Positions 42,018-49,777 of a DNA stretch of 64,000 nt are shown one piece after another. The stretch comes from Streptomyces sp. NBC_00704 (GTDB taxonomy: Bacteria > Actinomycetota > Actinomycetes > Streptomycetales > Streptomycetaceae). The notes beneath the pieces were generated by a model. It was not told the DNA's origin, did no database searches, and was given only the letters and a program-made list of their open reading frames with translations. Each line of letters begins with the position of its first letter. Position 1 is the stretch's first letter. A program made the translations under genes and the position numbers. The stretch is taken from positions 4,894,501 to 4,958,500 of the forward strand of contig NZ_CP109000.1 in assembly GCF_036226605.1 (NCBI RefSeq). The letters run 5' to 3'.

Positions 42018-43100
42018 TCACACCACCCGCGTCGCCCCGGCGAACGGCATCTGGTCGATCGGCGCCACCCGTACCGGGGCCGACGGGTTCGGGGCGTGGA
42101 TCATCTGGCCGTTGCCGATGTAGAGGCCGACGTGGCTGATCCCGGAGTAGAAGAACACCAGGTCGCCCGGGAGGAGTTCGGAGCGGGAGACGCGCTGCCC
42201 CGCGCCGATCTGCGCGTACGTGGTGCGGGGCAGGGAGACCCCGGCGGAGCGGTACGAGGCGAGGACGAGCCCCGAGCAGTCGAACGCCGTCGGTCCGGTC
42301 GCGCCCCACACGTACGGGCTGCCGAGCTTGGAGTAGGCGTAGGCGACGGCCGCCGCGGCGCGGGGGTTGGGCGCCTCGGCATCGCCCGAGCCGGGCGGGG
42401 GGAGGTCCGAGCGCCCGCCCGTCGAGGCGCGTGAGGCACGGGCGGCGCCGTCGCCCGTACCGCCGCCCGCCTCGCCGATCCGGTCGCGCTCGGCCGCCGT
42501 CAGCCGGGACAACAGCGTGCGGGCGGCGTCCAGTTTGGCGGTGATGGCCGTCTTCTGGGTCTGCAACTCCGCGCGGCGGGCCTTGAGCGACGTCAGCTCG
42601 ACGCGCGCGGCGCCGCGCAACTGCTGGATCTCCCGCAGTTGCCGGCGCACCCCGGCCACGGCGGCCGACTGGCGGTCGCCGGCCCGCTCGGCGAGGGCGG
42701 CCCCGTCGAGGTAGCGGTCGGGGTCGTCGGAGAGCGCCAGTTGGACGGCGGGGTCGAGTCCGCTGCTGCGGTACTGGGCCGCGGCCATCGAACCCAGGGC
42801 GTCGCGCGCGGTGTTGAGCTTCGCCTCCTTGCGGGCCGCCTCGTCCCGCATGGCCGCCAGCCGCTGTTCGGCCGCGGTCGCCTTCTCCTGCGCGCCGTTG
42901 TACTTCTCGGTGGCCGCCTCGGCCTCCTGGTACAGCTTGGCCACCTTCGCCCTGACCTCGGCCGGGGACAGGTTCGGCTCGGCCTGTCCGGTCCCGTCGA
43001 AGGCCGTCGCCGTCGCCGCGCCCGCGAGGGCGAGGGTGAACGCGGTGCGGGCCGTATGGCCGCCGAGCGAGCGCTGTCGGGGCTTGCGGTGCGCTGCCAC
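42018..43100 (-). CDS. Secreted NlpC/P60 peptidoglycan hydrolase
   Basis: 360 residues. N-terminal signal sequence (about 1-40, TAFTLALAGAATATAF), coiled-coil region at about 45-205 rich in Ala/Glu/Arg, a Gly/Ser linker and a C-terminal NlpC/P60 domain: nucleophile C275 in FDCSGL, with the histidine region SGISHVGLYIGNGQMIHAP. The domain cleaves within stem peptides (gamma-D-Glu-diamino acid type). The GTG start is about 40 bases from a hairpin in its 5' leader (43142-43175). A close paralogue lies at 45324. Confidence 0.92.
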   Translation of the reverse strand: MAAHRKPRQRSLGGHTARTAFTLALAGAATATAFDGTGQAEPNLSPAEVRAKVAKLYQEAEAATEKYNGAQEKATAAEQRLAAMRDEAARKEAKLNTARDALGSMAAAQYRSSGLDPAVQLALSDDPDRYLDGAALAERAGDRQSAAVAGVRRQLREIQQLRGAARVELTSLKARRAELQTQKTAITAKLDAARTLLSRLTAAERDRIGEAGGGTGDGAARASRASTGGRSDLPPPGSGDAEAPNPRAAAAVAYAYSKLGSPYVWGATGPTAFDCSGLVLASYRSAGVSLPRTTYAQIGAGQRVSRSELLPGDLVFFYSGISHVGLYIGNGQMIHAPNPSAPVRVAPIDQMPFAGATRVV

Positions 43101-43868
43101 TGGGACTGCACGTCCTTTCGTACGACCGCCCGGGCCGAACCGCGGGGCCGTCAGTGAGCGGACGGACGGCCCCGCAGTGGTCGACGGGCCCGGCGACGTC
43201 CCGCACGGGGGAGCGAGGACGCCGCCGGACCTCTCGGCGGTGGTGGCCGACTGCCGCCCCTGGCCCGGGCGGCGGTGGGGAGCCGGTCACCTGGGGGAGG
43301 ACGCTAGGCCCGAAGGTGTCGGTCGGGTAACGCGATGTGCGGAAGTGACGGGAGCGGACTGCCGAGTGACCGTATGTGGCCCACTCTCCGGACCCCGCAC
43401 GCCGGGTTCACACGCCGCGCTGACCGAAGCGGTGATTCCGGAGGCGTCACCTGGTGATCAAGTGCTATGGCGCATATATGCACGGCGCGGTGACGGCGGA
43501 GCGGCACGTGCGCGGTCGTTGCACGCGCACCGTCGTGGGTGGCATGCGCACCGTCGTGGCATGCGTGCGATCGCCGCACGCGCACGCGCACGGTCGCGGT
43601 GTGCGCGCTGTCGTGGCATGCGCCCGACGGCGGCACGCGCGCTGTCGTGGCACGCACGCGGCCCCGCGTGGGCGCGGTGTGCGCCGGGTGCGACCGCAGT
43701 GGGCGCCGGGCGCGGGCGTGCGCCGGGGCCCGCTGTGGCTTTGGCTGCGCGCTGGGGTGGGGCCGGGGCCGGGCGCACCTGTGGCTATGGGTGTGGCTGT
43801 GTGCCGGGGGCCGCTGTGGGTGTGGGGCGGTGTCGGGGCGGGGCGGGGCGCTGATTAGCATCCGCCTC
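43101..43868. other. Regulatory leader and low-complexity region
   Basis: 43101-43320 is the leader of the NlpC/P60 gene: a hairpin at 43142-43175 and a possible minus-strand -10 (TAGCGT) near 43300. From 43440 to 43850 the sequence is dominated by GCACGCGCAC, GTCGTGGCATGC and GTGTGCGCG words. It contains a lone A+T-rich palindrome, GCATATATGC (43472-43481). Frames through it lack codon bias and start signals, so I call no gene. TAGCAT at 43856-43861 is the -10 for the next gene. Confidence 0.6.
43142..43175 (-). promoter_or_regulatory. Hairpin in the NlpC/P60 5' leader
   Basis: GCGGGGCCGTC at 43142-43152 pairs perfectly with GACGGCCCCGC at 43165-43175, 42 bases upstream of the GTG. No T run follows in the gene's direction, so a structural or translational role is as likely as termination. 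Confidence 0.5.
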
Positions 43869-44222
43869 ATGGACGTACTCATCCATCTCTTCGTCGGCCT
43901 GCACATCATCGGCATCGCCGCGCTCCTCGGCGGCTTCCTCACCCAGATGAAGGCGATGGGCCGGGGCGCCGCCCGCTTCGTCCCGGCGATGCTGCACGGC
44001 GCGGCCACGATGCTGGTCACCGGCGTGATCCTGGTGGGGCTGAACCAGGCCGACGACCAGCCCGTCGACAACATCAAGATCGGCGTGAAGCTCGCGCTGC
44101 TGATCGTGATCCTCGGCCTGGTCTACGTGAAGCGGGACGACGAGCGGGTGGAGAAGCCCCTCTTCGGCCTGGTCGGGCTGCTGACCGTGGCGAACGTGTT
44201 CATCGCGGTGCTCTGGACCTGA
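43869..44222 (+). CDS. Small integral membrane protein
   Basis: 117 residues with about four membrane spans (MDVLIHLFVGLHIIGIAALL, AMLHGAATMLVTGVILVGL, IKIGVKLALLIVILGLVYV, LFGLVGLLTVANVFIAVLW). Unknown function; similar short proteins are common in streptomycetes. TAGCAT ends seven bases before the ATG, so the mRNA is probably leaderless. Its last 23 bases overlap the end of the convergent gene. Confidence 0.85.
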   Translation: MDVLIHLFVGLHIIGIAALLGGFLTQMKAMGRGAARFVPAMLHGAATMLVTGVILVGLNQADDQPVDNIKIGVKLALLIVILGLVYVKRDDERVEKPLFGLVGLLTVANVFIAVLWT

Positions 44223-45213
44223 CCGCCGCGCCGACGCGAACCGCCGCCCCCGCGGCGACGGCCAGCCAGGCCGCCACCGCGACCCACAGCAGCACCTCGC
44301 CCGGCCCCTCGAGCCACGGGACGTCCACGGCGTCGGACACGGACAGGGTCGCCGCCGCCGTCATGCCCAGCGGGAACACGGTCGCCCAGCGGCGGACGTC
44401 GTAGCGCGGCCGCGGGCGGCGCACCTCGCAGGTCAGCAGGACGGCGTACCAGGCCAGGTCGAGCACGAGCAGGGCGACGGTCACCGTGCGCAGGACGCCC
44501 GCGTCGTCGGCGTTCCAGAGGTACAGGCCGCCGCCGTCGGCCTTGAGCAGTTCCGTTCCCGCCAGCGCCGAGACGGAGAGCGCGCCGCCGGCCACCCACT
44601 GGTCCCCGGCGCCCTCGGTCAGCTGCCGCAGGTCGAACAGGGGTAGCGCGGCGCAGTAGAGCGCGAGCCCGAGCCAGAACAGCACGAGCGCGGTGTGCGC
44701 GAGCCAGGCCGCCCCCCGCTCCCGGGCCAGGGCCGCGCCGAGCACGGCGAGGCCCTGGGTGGCCACGCAGGACAGGAACACCGAGCCGGGCATGCCGCGT
44801 CGCCAGCGCGGTACGGCGCTCGCGAGCAGTACGGGCCACAGGACGGCCGCCAGCGCCAGCAGGGCCTCGGCGGGGGTCGGCCGACCGAGCGCCGAGACGC
44901 GGGCGCCGAGCACGGTCGTCGCGGCCACGGCGGTCGGCGCTCCCGGCGTCCTGGCCTGCGCCAGCCACCGCTCGCGCTCCAGCACCAGCCGGGCGGCGAA
45001 GTCCGCCGCCAGCGCCGCCCAGGCGACGGCCGTCATCACCAGGGCGACGCGGGACAGCGTCTCGTGTCCCGTCAGGTGCAGGCCGACGGACACGATCCCG
45101 GTGGCCATCACGGCGGCCCCGGCCGCGGGCTGCCGCCGCGCCCACCGCTCGCGCAGGGAGGGGCGGGGGGAGGACGCGGGAGGGGGCGGGGGAAGAGCGC
45201 GGGACCCGGTCAT
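44200..45213 (-). CDS. TehA/SLAC1-type membrane channel or transporter
   Basis: 337 residues, about ten membrane spans. The first span GAAVMATGIVSVG is the signature of the TDT (tellurite-resistance/dicarboxylate and SLAC1 anion channel) family, and repeated helix pairs fit its five-fold hairpin architecture. The transported species cannot be read from sequence. A -10-like TAGCAT (complement at 45221-45226) lies seven bases ahead of the ATG, so it is probably leaderless. Overlaps the convergent small membrane protein gene by 23 bases. Confidence 0.85.
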   Translation of the reverse strand: MTGSRALPPPPPASSPRPSLRERWARRQPAAGAAVMATGIVSVGLHLTGHETLSRVALVMTAVAWAALAADFAARLVLERERWLAQARTPGAPTAVAATTVLGARVSALGRPTPAEALLALAAVLWPVLLASAVPRWRRGMPGSVFLSCVATQGLAVLGAALARERGAAWLAHTALVLFWLGLALYCAALPLFDLRQLTEGAGDQWVAGGALSVSALAGTELLKADGGGLYLWNADDAGVLRTVTVALLVLDLAWYAVLLTCEVRRPRPRYDVRRWATVFPLGMTAAATLSVSDAVDVPWLEGPGEVLLWVAVAAWLAVAAGAAVRVGAAVRSRAPR

Positions 45214-45323
45214 GCGGCCGATGCTAGGGAGCCGGTCCCGCCGCGCGGGCGGGGCACGCGCGCGTGGGCCGCAAAAACGAGACGCGCCGGACGGGCGGCG
45301 GGGAGCCGCCGCCCGCGCGGGGC

Positions 45324-46616
45324 TCAGGCGGGCCGTACGACGCTGTGGAAGCCGGACCCGCCGTCGTAGTAGATCGACTCCTCGCGGACGTAGGCGCCCG
45401 GCTTCGGGGCGTGGATCATCATGCCGTTGCCGATGTAGACGCCGACGTGGCTGACGTCGTCGTAGAAGAAGACCAGGTCGCCGGGGCGGGCGTCGGCGAG
45501 GGAGACCGTGGCGCCGGCCTTCACCTGGTCGTAGGCGGTGCGCGGGAGGATGACGCCGGCGGCCTTCCAGGCGGCCTGGGTGAGCCCGGAGCAGTCGTAG
45601 GAGCCGGGGCCCATGGCGCCCCAGACGTACGGCTTGCCGATCTGCGCGCGGGCGAAGGCGAGCGCCTTGCCGGCCTTGGCTCCGTACGACGGGTCGGCCG
45701 GGGAGGCGGGAGCCGGGGCGGAGGCGGAGGCGGACGGCGAGCCGGCGCCCGTCCCCGCATGCGTAGCGGTCCTCGTATGCGAGGCCGTCCCCGTATGCGA
45801 GGCGGTCCTCGTATGCGTGGCGGTCCCCGTGCCGGTGTCCGTGGTCGCGCCCGTGCTCGCCGGGGCGCCGCCGCCGTCCTGGCGGGCCGCGGTCCGTGCG
45901 GCCGCCTGCCGCAGGGCCGGCTCGGCCGCCCTGCGGGCCGCCTCCTCATGGTGCCGCTTCTCGATCGCCGCGAGACGCGCCTTCTCCTGGGCCGTCAGCC
46001 GGGACATCAGCCCGCGCGCGTCGGCGAGCTTCTTCTGCACGGTGGCCTTGGCGGTTCTGAGGCCGCTCTGCGCGTCGTCGCGCGAGGCGAGGCTCTCGGC
46101 GGCCTCCCGGCGCGTGCTCATGGTCGTCGGCTGCTCGGTGACGTAGTCGTCGACCGTGCTCTTCTGACGGCCGGTCACCCGGTTCATCGGCTGGGTCCGG
46201 TCGACGGGGTCCTGCGGGCTCTCCGCGAGCAGGAACGTCGCCGTGTCGGGCACGGAGGAGCCGGTGCGGTACTGGGCCGCCGCGTGGGAACCCAGCTCCT
46301 CGCGCGCCCCGTTGAGCTTCTGGGTGCGCTGGGCGACGTCGTCGAGGAGGGAGCCGGCGCGCTTGCGCTGCTTGGCCGGCGTCTTCTCCTTGGCGGCGTT
46401 GTACTTCTCCGTCGCCGACTCCGCCTGGCGGTAGAGGTCGTCGACCTTCTTCTCGACCTCCTCCAGGCTCGGCCTGCCGTCGTCCTCCGACGGAGCGGCG
46501 TTCGCCGACTGGGAGAGCAGGGCCACGGAGGTGAGGGCGGCGGTGGCGAGCGCGGGGGTGCGTATGCCTGCCACGCGCGGGACCGCGGAGCGTGGCTTGC
46601 GGTGCTGCGACGCCAA
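45324..46616 (-). CDS. Secreted NlpC/P60 peptidoglycan hydrolase, paralogue
   Basis: 430 residues. TTG start preceded by AAGGAG; upstream in-frame sequence is Pro/Arg-rich and not plausible protein. Signal peptide (ALATAALTSVALLSQSANA), long coiled coil (about 50-235), a variable Ala/Thr/His linker with THTRTASHTGTASH repeats, and NlpC/P60 domain with C342 (YDCSGL) and VSHVGVYIGNGMMIHAP. It shares architecture with the gene at 42018 (TEKYNGA versus TEKYNAA in the coiled coil), so the two are paralogues by duplication. Likely acts on septal or lateral peptidoglycan in sporulation. Confidence 0.91.
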   Translation of the reverse strand: MASQHRKPRSAVPRVAGIRTPALATAALTSVALLSQSANAAPSEDDGRPSLEEVEKKVDDLYRQAESATEKYNAAKEKTPAKQRKRAGSLLDDVAQRTQKLNGAREELGSHAAAQYRTGSSVPDTATFLLAESPQDPVDRTQPMNRVTGRQKSTVDDYVTEQPTTMSTRREAAESLASRDDAQSGLRTAKATVQKKLADARGLMSRLTAQEKARLAAIEKRHHEEAARRAAEPALRQAAARTAARQDGGGAPASTGATTDTGTGTATHTRTASHTGTASHTRTATHAGTGAGSPSASASAPAPASPADPSYGAKAGKALAFARAQIGKPYVWGAMGPGSYDCSGLTQAAWKAAGVILPRTAYDQVKAGATVSLADARPGDLVFFYDDVSHVGVYIGNGMMIHAPKPGAYVREESIYYDGGSGFHSVVRPA

Positions 46617-47070
46617 GGGAGGCGACTCCTTCCAGTGCTCCGCTCCACCGGGCCGGCGGCGGGGTCTCGTCCAGGCCGTCCGGGAGCTGGGCGGGGTCGG
46701 GCGGTGGAGACCGGAAGGGCTGCCCGACGGCCTGCGTCCCGGTGGGGGAGCCGGACGATGCACCCCTGGGATTCGGCGGGTCCCGGTTCCGGCGGCGCGG
46801 GCGGGCGCGCCGGACTGGGCGGAGGCCGCGCGGCCCGGCGTCGTTCGCCGGCGGGGATCCTGCGGCCTGTCGGCACGGTAGCCAACCGGTGTGGCCGGTG
46901 TGAAGGTTGCCGGGCGATATGCCCGATACATTTTCGTGACCTTACGCGGGACCGGCCCGCTTCGGCCTCGGCGGTCGACGTACCGTGACGGCGCTCTCCC
47001 GGAGGGTGAGACCGGGAGATTCCGGGGACGGCAGCCGGTTGTCAGTGGCGACCCCTAGACTCGTAGAGCG
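46617..47070. other. Divergent gap between NlpC/P60 and pcrA
   Basis: About 450 bases. The right end holds the pcrA promoter (47039-47061). Near 46905-46945 the sequence drops in G+C (GTCACGAAAATGTATCGGGC on the minus strand), a likely regulatory patch for the hydrolase gene. No gene is evident. Confidence 0.5.
47039..47061 (+). promoter_or_regulatory. RecA-NDp/PafBC-type DNA-damage promoter of pcrA
   Basis: TTGTCAGTG at 47039-47047, eight bases, TAGACT at 47056-47061. This matches the LexA-independent damage-inducible promoter of actinobacteria (TTGTCRGTG-N8-TANNNT), read with the PafBC activator in mycobacteria. It lies nine bases before the ATG. Confidence 0.82.
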
Positions 47071-49602
47071 ATGAGCAGCCTCTTTGACGACAGCTTCCTG
47101 GCGGACCTCCAGGGCCCCCGCGCCCCCGAGGAGGAGCCCCCGCCGCCACCCGAGAACGATCACGGACCGGAGTCGGTTCCGGACGATCTGTTCGGCGGGA
47201 AGTTCGACCTGCCCCCGGACCGGGACACCCACTACCGCGACGGCGCCCCGCGCCCGGCGCTGGACGCGGCGGCCCTGCTGGAGGGGCTGAACGACAACCA
47301 GCGCGCGGCCGTCACGCACGCCGGCGCCCCGCTGCTCATCGTGGCCGGCGCCGGCTCCGGCAAGACGCGCGTGCTCACCCACCGCATCGCCCACCTCCTC
47401 GCCGAGCGCCACGTGCACCCGGGGCAGATCCTCGCGATCACCTTCACCAACAAGGCCGCGGGCGAGATGAAGGAGCGCGTCGAGCAGCTCGTCGGCCCGC
47501 GCGCGAACGCGATGTGGGTCATGACGTTCCACAGCGCGTGCGTGCGCATCCTGCGCCGGGAGAGCAAGAAGCTCGGCTTCACGTCGTCGTTCTCGATCTA
47601 CGACGCCGCCGACTCCAAGCGCCTGATGGCCCTGGTCTGCCGCGACCTGGACCTCGACCCCAAGCGCTACCCGCCGAAGTCCTTCAGCGCCAAGATCAGC
47701 AACCTGAAGAACGAGCTGATCGACGAGGAGGACTTCGCCGCGCAGGCCGCTGGGGGCACCTCCCAGGCTGTTGGCTCCGGGGGAGGCTTTGAGAAGACCC
47801 TCGCGCAGGCCTACGCGATGTACCAGTCGCGGCTGCGCGAGGCGAACGCCCTCGACTTCGACGACCTGATCATGACGACGGTCAACCTGCTGCGCGCCTT
47901 CCCCGACGTCGCCGACCACTACCGCCGCCGGTTCCGGCACGTCCTCGTCGACGAGTACCAGGACACCAACCACGCCCAGTACGCCCTGGTGCGCGAACTG
48001 GTCGGCACCTCCGAGCACCCCGTGGACGTCCCGCCGAGCGAGTACGACGTCCCGCCCGCCGAACTGTGCGTCGTCGGTGACGCCGACCAGTCGATCTACG
48101 CCTTCCGGGGCGCGACGATCCGCAACATCCTCCAGTTCGAGGAGGACTACCCGAACGCGACGACGATCCTGCTGGAGCAGAACTACCGCTCCACGCAGAC
48201 GATCCTGTCCGCCGCCAACGCCGTCATCGAGCGCAACGAGTCCCGCCGCCCCAAGAACCTGTGGACCAACGCGGGCGCGGGCGCGCGCATCACCGGCTAC
48301 GTCGCCGACACCGAGCACGACGAGGCGCAGTTCGTCGCCGACGAGATAGACCGTCTGACGGACGCGGGCGACGCCAAGGCGGGCGACGTCGCCGTGTTCT
48401 ACCGCACCAACGCCCAGTCCCGTGTCTTCGAAGAGATCTTCATCCGCGTCGGCCTGCCCTACAAGGTCGTCGGCGGCGTCCGCTTCTACGAGCGCAAGGA
48501 GGTCCGGGACGTCCTGGCCTACCTGCGCGTGCTCGCCAACCCGGAGGACTCGGTGCCGCTGCGCCGGATCCTCAACGTGCCCAAGCGGGGCATCGGCGAC
48601 CGCGCCGAGGCCATGATCGACGCCCTCTCCCAGCGCGAGAAGATCAGCTTCCCGCAGGCCCTGAAGCGCGTCGACGAGGCGTACGGCATGGCCGCGCGGT
48701 CGACGAACGCCGTGAAGCGGTTCAACGCGCTGATGGAGGAACTGCGCACGATCGTCGAGTCGGGCGCCGGTCCGGCGACGGTCCTGGAGGCGGTGCTCGA
48801 ACGCACCGGCTACCTCGCCGAGTTGCAGGCCTCCACCGACCCGCAGGACGAGACCCGGATCGAGAACCTCCAGGAACTCGCCGCGGTGGCCCTGGAGTTC
48901 GAGCAGGAGACCGGGGCGGCGGACGGCGAGGCCGCGACGCCGGCCGGGCTGTCCGACTTCCTGGAGCGGGTCGCCCTGGTCGCCGACTCCGACCAGATCC
49001 CCGACGAGGACGACGACGGCTCCGGCGTCATCACGCTGATGACCCTGCACACCGCCAAGGGCCTCGAGTTCCCGGTCGTCTTCCTCACCGGCATGGAGGA
49101 CGGCGTCTTCCCGCACATGCGCGCCCTCGGCCAGACCAAGGAACTGGAGGAGGAACGCCGGCTCGCCTACGTGGGCATCACACGCGCGCGGGAGCGGCTC
49201 TACCTCACCCGGTCGTCGCTGCGCAGCGCCTGGGGGCAGCCCTCGTACAACCCGCCCTCACGGTTCCTGGAGGAGATCCCGCCGACCTACGTGGACTGGA
49301 AGCGGACGGGGGCGACCGCGCCCATGGCCTCCGGTCCCGTGTCCGGGGTGGCGGCCTCGCTGTCCTCGTCCCGCTCGCGCTCCTCGGCCGCCGGCGCCTC
49401 CGGCTTCGCGACCCGCCGGGCCGCCGCGGACAAGCCGGTCGTCTCGCTGGCCGTCGGCGACCGGGTCACGCACGACCAGTTCGGCCTCGGCACGGTCGTG
49501 GGCGTGAAGGGCACCGGCGCGAACGCGGAGGCCACGGTCGACTTCGGCGACGTCAAACCCAAGCGGCTGCTGCTGCGGTACGCGCCGGTGGAGAAGCTCT
49601 AG
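47071..49602 (+). CDS. pcrA: ATP-dependent DNA helicase PcrA/UvrD
   Basis: 843 residues, superfamily 1 helicase with all motifs: Walker A GAGSGKT (93-99), motif Ia FTNKAAGEMKERV, Walker B VDEYQDTNH near 294, GDADQSIYAFRGA, QNYRSTQ, TLHTAKGLEFPVVFLTGMED and the C-terminal VGITRARERLYLT. A RapA/Tudor-like tail (about 795-843) ends it. Its role is nucleotide excision repair and clearing of RNA polymerase or RecA from DNA. Residues about 226-241 (AAGGTSQAVGSGGG) look like an in-frame insertion of a small palindromic repeat in the 1B region. A PafBC-type promoter precedes the gene. Confidence 0.96.
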   Translation: MSSLFDDSFLADLQGPRAPEEEPPPPPENDHGPESVPDDLFGGKFDLPPDRDTHYRDGAPRPALDAAALLEGLNDNQRAAVTHAGAPLLIVAGAGSGKTRVLTHRIAHLLAERHVHPGQILAITFTNKAAGEMKERVEQLVGPRANAMWVMTFHSACVRILRRESKKLGFTSSFSIYDAADSKRLMALVCRDLDLDPKRYPPKSFSAKISNLKNELIDEEDFAAQAAGGTSQAVGSGGGFEKTLAQAYAMYQSRLREANALDFDDLIMTTVNLLRAFPDVADHYRRRFRHVLVDEYQDTNHAQYALVRELVGTSEHPVDVPPSEYDVPPAELCVVGDADQSIYAFRGATIRNILQFEEDYPNATTILLEQNYRSTQTILSAANAVIERNESRRPKNLWTNAGAGARITGYVADTEHDEAQFVADEIDRLTDAGDAKAGDVAVFYRTNAQSRVFEEIFIRVGLPYKVVGGVRFYERKEVRDVLAYLRVLANPEDSVPLRRILNVPKRGIGDRAEAMIDALSQREKISFPQALKRVDEAYGMAARSTNAVKRFNALMEELRTIVESGAGPATVLEAVLERTGYLAELQASTDPQDETRIENLQELAAVALEFEQETGAADGEAATPAGLSDFLERVALVADSDQIPDEDDDGSGVITLMTLHTAKGLEFPVVFLTGMEDGVFPHMRALGQTKELEEERRLAYVGITRARERLYLTRSSLRSAWGQPSYNPPSRFLEEIPPTYVDWKRTGATAPMASGPVSGVAASLSSSRSRSSAAGASGFATRRAAADKPVVSLAVGDRVTHDQFGLGTVVGVKGTGANAEATVDFGDVKPKRLLLRYAPVEKL
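47749..47788. repeat. Small palindromic element inserted in frame in pcrA
   Basis: GCTGGGGGCACCTCCCAG followed by GGCTCCGGGGGAGG looks like the short interspersed palindromic elements scattered in Streptomyces genomes. It adds about 14 Gly/Ser/Ala residues without breaking the frame. Confidence 0.55.
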
Positions 49603-49777
49603 GCGTATCGATCACGAGCGTTCCCGAGCGTTGCCGTTCGTGGCGGGGGCGCGTTGCCGCCCGCGCGCGTGGGCGGCCACGCCCCGGTCACGCGCCCCGG
49701 CCACGGCGTCGAGGCGCGGTCGATCCACGAGGGTGGTGCGCCGGGCGGGCGCGGGGCGCGGGGTTACGGGCAGGGGC
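49603..49777. other. Convergent gap after pcrA
   Basis: No gene and no clear terminator; G+C-rich sequence only. Confidence 0.5.

Noticed and set aside
43440..43868. Cys/His/Arg-rich reading frames in the repeat region
   Set aside because: The frames follow low-complexity GCACGCGCAC words, lack Shine-Dalgarno sites and start signals, and only the last 118 codons of one frame (from 43869) look like real protein.
42018..47070. c-di-AMP (ydaO) riboswitch upstream of either NlpC/P60 gene
   Set aside because: Such riboswitches do precede some Streptomyces wall-hydrolase genes. The leader at 43101-43320 and the gap at 46617-46940 lack the CAGCTAACC-like core. A GGGGTGCATCG near the second gene is too partial.
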